Below, piece after piece: positions 17,999 through 27,677 of a stretch of 64,000 bases of DNA; position 1 is the first letter of the stretch; every line of letters starts with the position of its first letter. The position numbers were made by a program, and so were the translations under genes. The notes under the pieces are model-generated. The model saw nothing but the letters and a program-made list of their open reading frames with translations, was not told where the DNA came from and did not search any database. Source of the stretch: Actinomycetota bacterium (lineage in GTDB: Bacteria; Actinomycetota; Actinomycetes; S36-B12); the NCBI GenBank assembly GCA_016717115.1, contig JADKGE010000009.1, positions 1 to 64,000 on the forward strand, written 5' to 3'.

Positions 17999-19098
17999 GC
18001 GGTAGGACGGTCCGGCTGGCGGACCTGCTTCCGGATTTCCCCTGGGACGTCCTCGCGCCGTACGCCGACCTGGCGCGCCAGCATCCCGACGGCTGCGTCG
18101 ACCTCTCCGTGGGCACTCCCGTCGATGACACCCCCGAGATCGTCCAGGTGGCGCTCAGGGCCGCCGCGAACGCACCTGGTTACCCGACCACGGCGGGCCG
18201 GGCCGACCTCCGAGCGGCCTGCTCCGCGTGGCTCGAGCGGCAGCTTGGTGTCGTAGCGCCCGCCTCGGCGATCCTTCCGAGCATCGGGTCCAAGGAGCTC
18301 ATCGCCTCGCTGCCCCGGCTCCTCGGGCTCGCCCCGGGCTCGCCCATCGTGATTCCGCGGATCGCCTACCCGACGTACGCGGTGGGCGCGGCCCTGGCCG
18401 GCCACGAGTACGTCGCCACCGACGAGCCCGAGTCGGTCACGGGTGCGTCCCTCGTCTGGCTGAACTCGCCGAGCAATCCCACGGGCGCCGTCCTGTCGGC
18501 CGACCGGGCCGCAGAGATCGTTGCGTGGGCGCGCGATACCGGCGCGATCGTGGTCTCCGACGAGTGCTACATCGAGCTCGGCTGGGACGCCGAGCCCGTC
18601 TCGATCCTGCATCCGAGCGTGTCCGGGGGCGCTCATGTGGGGCTGCTGGCCGTGCACTCCCTGTCGAAGCGGTCCAATCTCGCCGGCTACCGCTTCGGCT
18701 TCGTCGCCGGTGACCCGCGGCTCGTCGGTGACCTGCTCGCCGTGCGCAAGCACATCGGCATGATGGTGCCCAGTCCCGTGCAGTCGGCGGCGATCGCCGC
18801 CCTGGACGACGACCAGCATGTGCTGGTGCAGCGGGAGGTGTACCGACGGCGACGCGACTTACTCCGTTCCGCCCTGACGGCCGCCGGTTTCCGCATCGAC
18901 CACAGCGAGGCCGGCCTGTACCTGTGGACCTCCCGGGACGAGCCATGCTGGGACACGGTGCGCTGGTTCGCCGAGCGAGGCATCGTGGTCACGCCGGGCG
19001 ACTTCTACGGACCGGCCGGCGCGCTGCACGTGCGCATCGCGCTCACGGGGACCGACGTCGAGGTCGCGGCTGCCGTCGAGCGGCTCGGCTCCGCGTGA
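17995..19098 (+). CDS. dapC: N-succinyldiaminopimelate aminotransferase; apparent CTG start
   Basis: PLP-dependent class I/II aminotransferase converting N-succinyl-2-amino-6-ketopimelate to N-succinyl-L,L-DAP in lysine/peptidoglycan precursor synthesis. The PLP lysine is in SLSKRSN (~222-228), and SPSNPTGAVL is the aminotransferase motif. The conserved N-terminus LADLLPDFPWDVLAPYADLA is encoded upstream of the first canonical start (GTG 18109), whose use would delete about 38 family residues. Between the in-frame TGA at 17989 and 18109 there is no ATG, GTG or TTG; CTG at 17995 overlaps the fdxA stop as CTGA, in the manner of the many GTGA overlaps here. 367 aa from CTG equals the usual length. 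Alternatively a base error turned GTG into CTG. Confidence 0.85.
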   Translation: MSGRTVRLADLLPDFPWDVLAPYADLARQHPDGCVDLSVGTPVDDTPEIVQVALRAAANAPGYPTTAGRADLRAACSAWLERQLGVVAPASAILPSIGSKELIASLPRLLGLAPGSPIVIPRIAYPTYAVGAALAGHEYVATDEPESVTGASLVWLNSPSNPTGAVLSADRAAEIVAWARDTGAIVVSDECYIELGWDAEPVSILHPSVSGGAHVGLLAVHSLSKRSNLAGYRFGFVAGDPRLVGDLLAVRKHIGMMVPSPVQSAAIAALDDDQHVLVQREVYRRRRDLLRSALTAAGFRIDHSEAGLYLWTSRDEPCWDTVRWFAERGIVVTPGDFYGPAGALHVRIALTGTDVEVAAAVERLGSA

Positions 19099-19152
19099 GA
19101 TGCCTCACGCTGTCGTGACGTAGGCCCACGGCAACGACCACCACCCTGTGGG

Positions 19153-19158
19153 TACGCT
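19153..19158 (+). promoter_or_regulatory. candidate -10 box of citrate synthase gene
   Basis: TACGCT lies 18 bp before the GTG start, giving a very short leader that still includes AGGAGG at 19166-19171. No convincing -35 element. Confidence 0.3.
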
Positions 19159-19176
19159 CCGCATCAGGAGGTTGCC

Positions 19177-20469
<1,293 letters not shown>

Positions 20470-20476
20470 AAACACG

Positions 20477-22429
20477 GTGCCTTCCGCCCTCGCGCGACTG
20501 CTCGACGAGCGGCACGAGCCCGACTACGCCGCGTTGCACGCGTGGTCTGTGCACGACCCGGACGCCTTCTGGCGGGCCGCATGGCGTGATTGCGGAATCG
20601 TCGGTGATCCAGGTGCCGCTGCCGTGGTCGGAGAAGGGTTCTTCGGCACCTCGTTCTTCCCGCATGCCCGGCTGAACGTCGTCGACACCCTTCTTGCCGG
20701 GCCCGAGGACGCCGAGGTGCTGGTCGGCCTCACGGAGGACGGCGGGCGCCGCTCCCTCACGCGCGGCGAGCTCCGAAGGCAGGTCGCGGCGGTGGCGGCG
20801 GCGCTGGTGGCCGAGGGCGTCGGTCCGGGCGATCGGGTCGCGGCCTGGATCCCGAACATCCCTGAGGCTGCGGTTTACGCGCTCGGGGCGCTCGCCATCG
20901 GGGCGGTGGTGAGCACGGCATCACCGGACTTCGGCCCCGCCGCTCTCCTCGACCGCTTCGGCCAGATCGAGCCGGGGGTCCTGCTCGTCGCCGACCGCTG
21001 CTCCTACGCCGGTCGCGTCGTCGAGTGCGCCGATCGGCTGCCGGACATCCTGGCCGGGCTCCCGTCCGTGCGCGCCGTGGTCGTGGTCGGTACCGGTGAG
21101 GACGTTGCCGGCAGGCACCGGATCGACGTGGGCTGGGACGACTGGCTCGCCCCTCACCTGGGTGCAGGGCTCGACACGACCGCGCTGCCCTTCGACCATC
21201 CGGGCTTCATCCTGTTCTCCAGCGGCACCACCGGGAAGCCCAAGTGCATCGTGCATCGCGCGGCCGGGGTGCTGCTGAAGGTGCTCAGCGAGCAGGTGTA
21301 CCACCTGGACGTCGGGCCAGGTGACCGCGTCTTCTACTACACGACGTGTGGCTGGATGATGTGGAACTGGCTGTTGTGCGCCCTGGGCACGGGCGCCACC
21401 GTGGTGCTGTACGAAGGCAGCCCCGTCCACCCGACGCCCGACCGGCTCTTCGCCCTCGCCGAGTCGGAGCGGTTGACCTTCCTGGGAGTGTCGGCGAAGT
21501 TCCTGGACTCCGCGCGCAAGACGGGCGGCCGTCCGCGGGACGCGTTCGACCTGTCGTCGCTGCGAACGGTCGCCTCCACGGGTTCGCCCCTGAGCCCGGA
21601 GGGATTCGACTTCGTCCTCGACGCGGTCGCCCCCGACGCCCATCTGTCCTCGATGTCCGGCGGAACCGACATCTGCGGGTGCTTCGTGATCGGCGTGCCC
21701 ACCTTGCCCGTGGTCAGGGGCGAGATCCAGGGCGCCGCCCTCGGCATGGCCGTGGACGTCGTCGACGAGTCCGGCCAGTCGGTGGCCGTCGGCACCAAGG
21801 GCGATCTCGTCTGCACCGCCCCGTTCCCGTCGCAACCACTGGGCTTCTGGGCCGACCCCGACGCGTCGCGATACCGATCGGCGTACTTCGACCGGTTCCC
21901 AGGCGTCTGGGCACACGGCGACTTCATCGCCGGCACCGCGTCCGGCGGCTACGTCATCTACGGCCGTTCCGATGCGACCCTGAACGCCAACGGGGTGCGC
22001 ATCGGCACCTCGGAGATCTACCGCGTCGTCGAGCAGTTCAGCGAGGTGCTGGAGGCGATGGCCGTGGCCGAGGCGTGGGAGTCCGACACCCGGATCGTCC
22101 TGTTCGTGGTCCTGCGCCGGGGTGCACGCCTCGATGACGGGCTTCGCGACCGCCTGCGCTCGGCCATCCGCCTGCAGGCCAGCCCCCGCCACGTGCCAGC
22201 AGTCATCGCGGCTGCCCCGGAACTGCCGCGGACGAAGAGCAACAAGATCGCCGAGCTGGCGGTGACGGATGTCGTCAACGGCCGTCAGGTCCGCGAAACA
22301 ACGTCATTGGCGAATCCAGGGGCGCTGGACTGGTTCCGCACCTGGGTCAACGGGTCGAGCGGGTCGCTCGCGGCGGCCGCCTCCTGGCAGGAGGCAGAGC
22401 CGCGGCGGTCGCCTGGACGATCGTCCTGA
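20477..22429 (+). CDS. acetoacetate--CoA ligase
   Basis: 650 aa ANL-superfamily adenylate-forming enzyme. AMP-binding motif FSSGTTGKPKCIVH, then FYYTTCGWMMWNWLLCALGT, STGSPLSPEGFDFV, SMSGGTDICGCFV and the C-terminal lysine motif LPRTKSNKIAE are diagnostic of acetoacetyl-CoA synthetase rather than acetyl-CoA synthetase. It activates acetoacetate for ketone-body or PHB-type metabolism or leucine degradation. GTG 20477 follows gltA by 7 bp. The last ~30 residues (after NPGALDWFRTW) are low-complexity and overlap the convergent TfoX-like gene by 83 bp, suggesting a recently extended C-terminus. Confidence 0.92.
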   Translation: MPSALARLLDERHEPDYAALHAWSVHDPDAFWRAAWRDCGIVGDPGAAAVVGEGFFGTSFFPHARLNVVDTLLAGPEDAEVLVGLTEDGGRRSLTRGELRRQVAAVAAALVAEGVGPGDRVAAWIPNIPEAAVYALGALAIGAVVSTASPDFGPAALLDRFGQIEPGVLLVADRCSYAGRVVECADRLPDILAGLPSVRAVVVVGTGEDVAGRHRIDVGWDDWLAPHLGAGLDTTALPFDHPGFILFSSGTTGKPKCIVHRAAGVLLKVLSEQVYHLDVGPGDRVFYYTTCGWMMWNWLLCALGTGATVVLYEGSPVHPTPDRLFALAESERLTFLGVSAKFLDSARKTGGRPRDAFDLSSLRTVASTGSPLSPEGFDFVLDAVAPDAHLSSMSGGTDICGCFVIGVPTLPVVRGEIQGAALGMAVDVVDESGQSVAVGTKGDLVCTAPFPSQPLGFWADPDASRYRSAYFDRFPGVWAHGDFIAGTASGGYVIYGRSDATLNANGVRIGTSEIYRVVEQFSEVLEAMAVAEAWESDTRIVLFVVLRRGARLDDGLRDRLRSAIRLQASPRHVPAVIAAAPELPRTKSNKIAELAVTDVVNGRQVRETTSLANPGALDWFRTWVNGSSGSLAAAASWQEAEPRRSPGRSS

Positions 22430-22688
22430 GCCAGTCGTCGTCCGCGAGGCCTGCGGCGGAGATGAGATAGCAGTCCCTCGCACCTGGGTAAGGAGCCGCG
22501 AGTTCGGTCGTGGCAAGGCGCTCATCGGTGAGGGCGGCGACCTTCAGGTATAGCCGGTCGTCGCACACGAGCCCGACGAAGACGTCGTCGCAGTAGAGGC
22601 CGTACTCCCCGAACATCGGCTTGGCCCGCACGTTGGCCGGGATGAGCGACCGCAGCACCGAGTCGACTGTCGACTTCTTGGTGGCCAC
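22347..22688 (-). CDS. TfoX/Sxy N-terminal-domain protein
   Basis: 113 aa. The segments NVRAKPMFGEYGLYCDDVFV and LYLKVAALTDE match the TfoX N-terminal domain ('...k.MFGgygiy.dg..fali.dd.lYlKvd'). In proteobacteria the full protein regulates competence; single-domain versions in actinobacteria have no established role. GTG at 22688 has a GGAAGG site 11 bp upstream. The C-terminal Pro/Arg-rich tail (PPARRRPPRATRSTR) overlaps the 3' end of the acetoacetyl-CoA synthetase gene on the other strand. The start lies 43 bp from the end of the LacI-type gene, which runs in the same direction. Confidence 0.85.
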   Translation of the reverse strand: MATKKSTVDSVLRSLIPANVRAKPMFGEYGLYCDDVFVGLVCDDRLYLKVAALTDERLATTELAAPYPGARDCYLISAAGLADDDWLRTIVQATAAALPPARRRPPRATRSTR

Positions 22689-22731
22689 GCGTTTCCGTCC
22701 TTCCCTCGATGACCCTGATCGAGGCTTCTCA

Positions 22732-23760
22732 TCATCCTCGGGGATGGTCGCTGCGTCGGGGCGGAGCGGTCGATCCGCGGGGGACCAGTGCGGCGTCGAC
22801 CCGCAGGCGCACGCTGCGTCGCCTGGGGTGGTCGATGCGGTCGAACAGGCGGCGAGCGGCGAGCGCGCCCATCTCTCCGAGTGGCTGGGCCACGGTCGTG
22901 AGGCTGAGCGTGCGAAGCGCTCCCAGGCTCATGCCGTCATACCCGACGACGGACACGTCTCCGGGCACCCCGAGGCCGCGATCCTGGACCGCTGCGATGG
23001 CGCCGAGGGCGGACATGTCGTTCGCGGCGAACATCGCCGTCGGACGGGGTTCGAGGTCCAGGGCCTGCTGAGCGGCGGAGTAGCCGCCGGCATCGGTGAG
23101 GGCACCGTCGATGACGCACGACTGCCCGGCAAGCCCGGCGGTCCGCATCGCTTCGAGGTAGCCGTCCCGACGGTCCTGCGACACCCGATTGTCGCCGCCC
23201 GACAGGTGCACGATGCGTCGGTGGCCCAGCGCGACGAGGTGCTCGACCGCCAGCCGGGCGCCCGCGACATCGTCGTTGCGCACCGTGTCGATGCTGGGGC
23301 CGGTCACGTCATCACGCGTGACCACGACCAGCGGGCACTCCTTGGCGATGCGACGCAGGACGGAGCCGGGGAGCCGGTGCGCGATCACGATCAGGCCCTC
23401 CACCTGGAACTCCAGCAGCTTCTCGAGTTCCGCCTGCTCCAGGTCGGGATCAGCGCCACCGGTGACGAGCATCGTGCTGTAGCCGTGGGTGCGAACCTCG
23501 GACTGCACGCCGTCGAGGATCTCCGCGAAGACCGGATTGTGGAGGTCCAGGACGAGGACGCCGACGGTGTGGCTGCGACGATCCGCGAGGCTGCGGGCGG
23601 CGGCGTTGGGCCGGTAGCCGAGCTCGGCAGCTGCAGCGAGGATCAGTGACCTGCTGCGCTCGCTGACCTTCGGTGAACCGCGCATCGCCAGCGATACCAG
23701 GGACTTCGACACGCCCGCCCTGGCGGCAACGTCGTGAATCGTCGGTCGAGCCTCGCTCAC
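22732..23760 (-). CDS. LacI-family transcriptional regulator of the inositol cluster
   Basis: 342 aa. The N-terminal LacI helix-turn-helix reads TIHDVAARAGVSKSLVSLAM with hinge PNAAARSLADRRSHTVGVLV, followed by a periplasmic-binding-like sensor domain (VVGYDGMSLGALRTLSLTTV near the end). It is likely a repressor of the flanking inositol genes, with a sugar or inositol-derived inducer. GTG at 23760 overlaps the stop of iolG (GTGA), so regulator and dehydrogenase are co-expressed and the cluster is probably autoregulated through the operator at 24851. The frame is open upstream to 23877 over iolG but this lacks homology. In B. subtilis IolR is a DeoR-type protein; a LacI-type regulator here is the actinobacterial alternative. 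Confidence 0.88.
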   Translation of the reverse strand: MSEARPTIHDVAARAGVSKSLVSLAMRGSPKVSERSRSLILAAAAELGYRPNAAARSLADRRSHTVGVLVLDLHNPVFAEILDGVQSEVRTHGYSTMLVTGGADPDLEQAELEKLLEFQVEGLIVIAHRLPGSVLRRIAKECPLVVVTRDDVTGPSIDTVRNDDVAGARLAVEHLVALGHRRIVHLSGGDNRVSQDRRDGYLEAMRTAGLAGQSCVIDGALTDAGGYSAAQQALDLEPRPTAMFAANDMSALGAIAAVQDRGLGVPGDVSVVGYDGMSLGALRTLSLTTVAQPLGEMGALAARRLFDRIDHPRRRSVRLRVDAALVPRGSTAPPRRSDHPRG

Positions 23761-24788
23761 GGTGGCGGCCGGTGCTCCGGACCGATGTCGGCCACGTGGA
23801 CGACGCCACCCCGTCGGACGGACTCCTCGCACGCGATGGCGATCCGCAGGCTCTCGCGCGCCGCGTCTGGTGGGCACGCGTTGGCCGCCTCGCCGGCAAC
23901 CATGCTCACGAAAGCGGCCGTCTCCACGCGGAAGGCCTCGCGGAACCGATCCACGAAACCCGTGTACGGGCGGTCGTTCATGCCCAGGGACGCCGAGGGA
24001 TCCGCGTCGCCGTCGAGCGAGTGCAGCGGAGTGCGCGGGTTCAGTCCGGCCACGACAGAATCAGCGGAGCCGAAGATCTCCATCCGCACGTCGTGGCCCA
24101 ACGGGTCGTGGCGCGTGCCGCTGATCGACACCTGGATGCCGTCGACGGTGACGAGCTGGATCTGTGTCGCGTCGGCGTCGTCGAACTCGGCGTACTGGTG
24201 CTGCGCCCGGACCGCCTTCGTTGCGTACACGGTCGCGACCTCGGAGCCGGTGATCCAGCGAACGAGGTCGAAGTCGTGCACATGCATGTCGCGGAAGATC
24301 CCGCCGCTGCCCGCGATGAACTCGCGCGGCGACGGCGTGTGGTCGTGGGCGGTCATCATCATCGAGTAGAGGACTCCGAGCCGGCCGGCGACGACCAGGT
24401 CGCGGGCGCGACTGATGCCGGGATCGAATCGCCGCTGGAAGCCGATCTGAATCGGGGTGCCGTAACGCTCCGCGCAGGCGATGATCTCGTCGGTGTGCTC
24501 CAACGTGAGAGCGATCGGCTTCTCGCAGAGCACGGGTACCCGCTGCTCCAGCAGGCCCGTGAGCAGGTCCGTGTGCGCATCGGTGGCGAGAGCCGCGACG
24601 AAGGCATCCGGGCGCAGCGTGGACAGGTCCTCCCAGGCGACGTCCGTGGCGCCGAGTTCCCGGGCGAGCGACGCGGCCCGGTCCGGGGTGCGGTTGACGA
24701 TGACGACGTCGGTGACCCGCGGATCGGCGGAGAGATCCACCGCGCGGATGGCCCCCATGCGCCCGGCTCCGATGACGACGACCTGCAC
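23757..24788 (-). CDS. iolG: myo-inositol 2-dehydrogenase-like oxidoreductase
   Basis: 343-aa Gfo/Idh/MocA-family protein. Rossmann motif VVIGAGRMGAIRA (~4-16), the catalytic CEKPIALTLEHTDEII, and the C-terminal domain residues GGIFRDMHVHDFDLVRWITG with the conserved D..H..D pattern. Family members in inositol clusters oxidise myo-inositol (or a stereoisomer) to 2-keto-inositol with NAD+. GTG at 24788 has AGGAGG 5 bp upstream. It is transcribed divergently from the iolE-like gene across the LacI operator, and its stop overlaps the regulator start. A second dehydrogenase of the same superfamily lies at 28577, so the two may act on different inositol isomers. Confidence 0.85.
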   Translation of the reverse strand: MQVVVIGAGRMGAIRAVDLSADPRVTDVVIVNRTPDRAASLARELGATDVAWEDLSTLRPDAFVAALATDAHTDLLTGLLEQRVPVLCEKPIALTLEHTDEIIACAERYGTPIQIGFQRRFDPGISRARDLVVAGRLGVLYSMMMTAHDHTPSPREFIAGSGGIFRDMHVHDFDLVRWITGSEVATVYATKAVRAQHQYAEFDDADATQIQLVTVDGIQVSISGTRHDPLGHDVRMEIFGSADSVVAGLNPRTPLHSLDGDADPSASLGMNDRPYTGFVDRFREAFRVETAAFVSMVAGEAANACPPDAARESLRIAIACEESVRRGGVVHVADIGPEHRPPP

Positions 24789-24810
24789 GCATGCCTCCTG
24801 GTCTCGACTC

Positions 24811-24839
24811 TTGCGTCGGCGGGTTCAGTGTGACACGAT
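24811..24839 (+). promoter_or_regulatory. candidate core promoter of the rightward iol operon
   Basis: TTGCGT (24811-24816), 17-bp spacer, CACGAT (24834-24839). The -10 is poor, but the position just upstream of the operator palindrome fits a LacI-repressed promoter. Confidence 0.25.
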
Positions 24840-24850
24840 TTCGCGGAAAG

Positions 24851-24862
24851 TGGAACGTTCCA
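24851..24862. promoter_or_regulatory. LacI-type operator palindrome between the divergent iol transcripts
   Basis: TGGAACGTTCCA is a perfect 12-bp palindrome with the central CG step typical of LacI/GalR-family operators. It lies 62 bp from the iolG start and 18 bp from the iolE-like start, so one bound dimer could block the rightward promoter and affect the leftward one that includes the regulator gene itself. Confidence 0.7.
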
Positions 24863-24880
24863 ACGCTACTGGAGGCAGGC

Positions 24881-25783
24881 ATGAAGGACTTCCTCGACAG
24901 GGTCGCTTCCGCGCCGATCTCCTGGGGGATCTGCGAAGTGCCGGGATGGGGTGCCATGCTGCCGACCCCGCGCGTCCTGTCCGAGATGGCCGCTCTGGGC
25001 ATGCCCGCGACGGAGCTCGGTGCGCCGGGCTTCCTGCCCACCGATCCTGGTGACGTGCAGCGACAGCTCGCCGAGTACGGCATGACCCTCCTCGGCGGGT
25101 TCACGCCCGTGGTGCTGCACGACCCGGCGATGCGGGACGAGACGATCCGTCAGGCGACCGCCACCGCCCGGTTGTTCCAGCGGGCCGGGGCCTCGACGTT
25201 CGTCAGTGCCGTCGTCATGGACCCGGACTGGTCCGAGCCGCGGCCGCTGTCCGTCGACGAGCAGCGGCACATGGCCGAGATGTTCGGCGTCCTCGACGAC
25301 ATCTGCGAGGAGCACGGCCTGCAGCAGGTGCTCCACTCGCACGTGATGACCCTGGTCGAGACCTCCGACGACGTGAACCGTGTGCTGGACTCCTGCGACG
25401 TCCACTGGTGCCTCGACACCGGGCACCTCGCCATCGGCGGAGTCGATCCCGTCGCGTTCGCCGTGGAGGCCTTCGAGCGGGTCGGTCACGTCCACCTCAA
25501 GGACGTCCGGCTCGACATGGTGCCCGCCGTGATGAGCCGCGACGTGACCCTCATGCAGGCCACGCAGGGCGGGCTGTTCACGCCCTTGGGCGAGGGCGAC
25601 GTCGACATCGCCGGCGTGGTGCAGGCGCTCGAGGCCAGGGGCTACCAGGGCTGGTACGTCATCGAGCAGGACACCGCCATCACCGACGGGCTGCCGGCCG
25701 AGGGCGAGGGTCCCGTCGACCAGGTGCGACTGTCGCTGGACTACCTGCGCGACGCGGTAGCGCCCACGTTGGCATCCGCGTAG
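24881..25783 (+). CDS. IolE-like TIM-barrel protein (2-keto-myo-inositol dehydratase or isomerase)
   Basis: 300 aa xylose-isomerase-like TIM barrel. APISWGICEVPGWGAMLPTP at the N-terminus is characteristic of the actinobacterial inositol-cluster version. Likely metal ligands are Glu in ATELGAPG (~47), the acidic/His cluster LDTGHLAIGG (~180-190), HVHLKDVRLD and Glu in WYVIEQD. It probably performs the inosose dehydratase (IolE) step, converting 2-keto-myo-inositol to the trione, or an isomerisation in the same pathway. ATG 24881 has GGAGG with 5-bp spacing; residues encoded upstream in frame overlap the operator. First gene of the rightward operon. Confidence 0.8.
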   Translation: MKDFLDRVASAPISWGICEVPGWGAMLPTPRVLSEMAALGMPATELGAPGFLPTDPGDVQRQLAEYGMTLLGGFTPVVLHDPAMRDETIRQATATARLFQRAGASTFVSAVVMDPDWSEPRPLSVDEQRHMAEMFGVLDDICEEHGLQQVLHSHVMTLVETSDDVNRVLDSCDVHWCLDTGHLAIGGVDPVAFAVEAFERVGHVHLKDVRLDMVPAVMSRDVTLMQATQGGLFTPLGEGDVDIAGVVQALEARGYQGWYVIEQDTAITDGLPAEGEGPVDQVRLSLDYLRDAVAPTLASA

Positions 25784-25806
25784 CGCACCGGGCCGTGAAC
25801 CCCTCC

Positions 25807-26778
25807 ATGAGCCTCGACCTCGTGACCGTCGGCCGGATCAGCGTCGACCTGTATGCGCACGAGGCCTTCGCGAGCTTCCGTGACCCGCAGACGTTCTCCA
25901 AGTCGGTGGGGGGCAGTCCCACCAACGTCGCCGTCGCCGCCGCCCGGCTCGGCAGGAGCGCCGCCGTCGTGACGAAGGTGGGCGACGACGACTTCGGCCG
26001 CTTCGCCCTCGGGCAGCTCACGGGTTGGGGAGTGACCACCGACTTCGTCGGCACGGACCGCACCGTGCCCACGCCCCTGGCCTTCGCCGCCCTCGACCCT
26101 CCTGAGGACCCACAGGTGGTCTTCTACCGCGGTACCGATCCGCCGGACACGACCCTCGTGGAGTCCGACCTGCCAGGCGACGTCGTTCGAGGGTGCCGCG
26201 CGTTCTGGATGAGTACTGGCGCACTGGCGCACGGCACGACGGCCCGAGCCTCGTTCGCCTGGCTCGAGGCTCGGTCCCGCGCTTCGCACACGATCCTCGA
26301 CCTGGACTACCGGCCGCGGCTGTGGCCCGACGTGGCGACCGCGCGTGCCGCCGCCGGGCGCGCCATCGGCCTGTCCACGATCGTGGTGGGCAACCGGGCG
26401 GAGTGCGAGATGGCCCTGGGAACGTCCGATCCGTCCGAGGCCGCCGCCGCCCTCATCGACCGCGGCGTGGAGCTCGCCGTCATCAAGCAGGGCGGCGGCG
26501 GCGTCCTCCTCGCGACAGGGCACCAGCGCTTCCTGATCGAGCCCCTGCCCGTGGCCGTCGTCTGCGGACTGGGCGCGGGTGACGCTTTCGGCGGAGCCCT
26601 CGTGCACGGACTGCTCAGCGGCTGGGACCTCCCCCGGATCGGGAGGTTCGCGAATGCGGCAGGCGCCTTCGTCGTGGGGCAGCTGACGTGTGCCGATGCC
26701 ATGCCCACGGCATCGGACCTCGACGAGCTGCTCGCCTTGACCGCCCGTGCGACACCGCAGGAAGGATCGGGCACGTGA
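25807..26778 (+). CDS. iolC: 5-dehydro-2-deoxygluconokinase
   Basis: 323-aa PfkB-family sugar kinase. VTVGRISVDLYAHEAFASFR and SKSVGGSPTNVAVAAARLGR form the substrate-binding N-terminal part; the C-terminal PfkB signature with catalytic Asp is CGLGAGDAFGGALVHGLLSG (~258-277). In inositol degradation IolC phosphorylates 2-deoxy-5-keto-gluconate. The SLDLVTVGRISVDLY start is typical of IolC rather than ribokinase. ATG 25807 is chosen; GTG 25795 in frame is an alternative, and neither has a clear ribosome site. Its stop overlaps the aldolase start (GTGA). Confidence 0.88.
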   Translation: MSLDLVTVGRISVDLYAHEAFASFRDPQTFSKSVGGSPTNVAVAAARLGRSAAVVTKVGDDDFGRFALGQLTGWGVTTDFVGTDRTVPTPLAFAALDPPEDPQVVFYRGTDPPDTTLVESDLPGDVVRGCRAFWMSTGALAHGTTARASFAWLEARSRASHTILDLDYRPRLWPDVATARAAAGRAIGLSTIVVGNRAECEMALGTSDPSEAAAALIDRGVELAVIKQGGGGVLLATGHQRFLIEPLPVAVVCGLGAGDAFGGALVHGLLSGWDLPRIGRFANAAGAFVVGQLTCADAMPTASDLDELLALTARATPQEGSGT

Positions 26779-27677
26779 CCGCCCCGCTCTCGCGCGAGCG
26801 CTACGCCGAACTGATCGACGCCAGGGTCCGTGAGCCCGAGTCGCTGAGGCGTGCGCTCGTGCGGCGCGCGCGTCGGTCGATCCCGGGCACCGACGGTCGC
26901 CTCGTCATCCTCGCCGCCGACCACACGGCGCGGGGCATCCTCGCCGCCGGTGGCGACGCGCTGGCCCTGGCCGACCGCTTCACCCTGCTCGACCGGCTGA
27001 TCAGGTCCCTGGCGCTGCCCGGCGTCGACGGTGTCCTGGCGAGCGCCGACATCCTGGAGGAGCTGGCCTGGCTCGGGGCGCTGGAGGAGACGCTCGCCAT
27101 CGGCACGATGAACCGCGGCGGCATCCTGGGGGCCCGATGGGAGCTGGACGATCGCATCTCGGCCTACGACTGCGCGCACGTCCAGGAGTACGGGCTCGAC
27201 GGGGGCAAGGTGCTCCTTCGCGTCGAGGACACCGACCCGGGCGTTGCGCGAACCCTGGAGATGGTGGCGGCCGTGACCACTGACCTCGCCGACCGCGGCC
27301 TGATGTGCATGATCGAGCCGCTGCCGTACGTCAAGGATGCCGACGGACGCGCACTGCTCGACGCCTCGCCGGAGCGACTGATCCGCGTCGTGTCGATCGC
27401 CTCGGGACTTGGTTCGTCATCGGCCCACACCTGGCTGAAGCTTCCCGCCATCGACGACATGGCGGCGGTCGCGGCGGCGACGACTATGCCGATCGTCATG
27501 CTGGGAGGCGACCCCGGGCCCAACGCCCAGAGCACCTACGACCGATGGGAGATCGCCATGCGCGAGCCGAACGTGCGCGGCCTGGTGGCCGGCCGGACCC
27601 TGCTCTACCCGGCAGACGGCGACGTCGAGGCGGCTGTGCGGCGGGCAGCGGCCCTCGTGCACGGGGATCCGCGATGA
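26775..27677 (+). CDS. Cgl0159-like (beta/alpha)8 aldolase of the inositol cluster
   Basis: 300 aa. The segments RLVILAADHTARGILAAGGD, FTLLDRLIRSLALPGVDGVL and CMIEPLPYVKDADGRAL fit the DhnA/LacD-like class I aldolase fold, specifically the Cgl0159-type proteins found in actinobacterial iol operons. By position between iolC and iolB it is the best candidate for cleaving 2-deoxy-5-keto-gluconate-6-phosphate to dihydroxyacetone phosphate and malonic semialdehyde, the IolJ role; this assignment is from context. A Schiff-base lysine is plausible in the VLLRVEDTD or WLKLPAID region but not proven. GTG 26775 overlaps the iolC stop, and its own stop overlaps iolB. Confidence 0.75.
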   Translation: MTAPLSRERYAELIDARVREPESLRRALVRRARRSIPGTDGRLVILAADHTARGILAAGGDALALADRFTLLDRLIRSLALPGVDGVLASADILEELAWLGALEETLAIGTMNRGGILGARWELDDRISAYDCAHVQEYGLDGGKVLLRVEDTDPGVARTLEMVAAVTTDLADRGLMCMIEPLPYVKDADGRALLDASPERLIRVVSIASGLGSSSAHTWLKLPAIDDMAAVAAATTMPIVMLGGDPGPNAQSTYDRWEIAMREPNVRGLVAGRTLLYPADGDVEAAVRRAAALVHGDPR

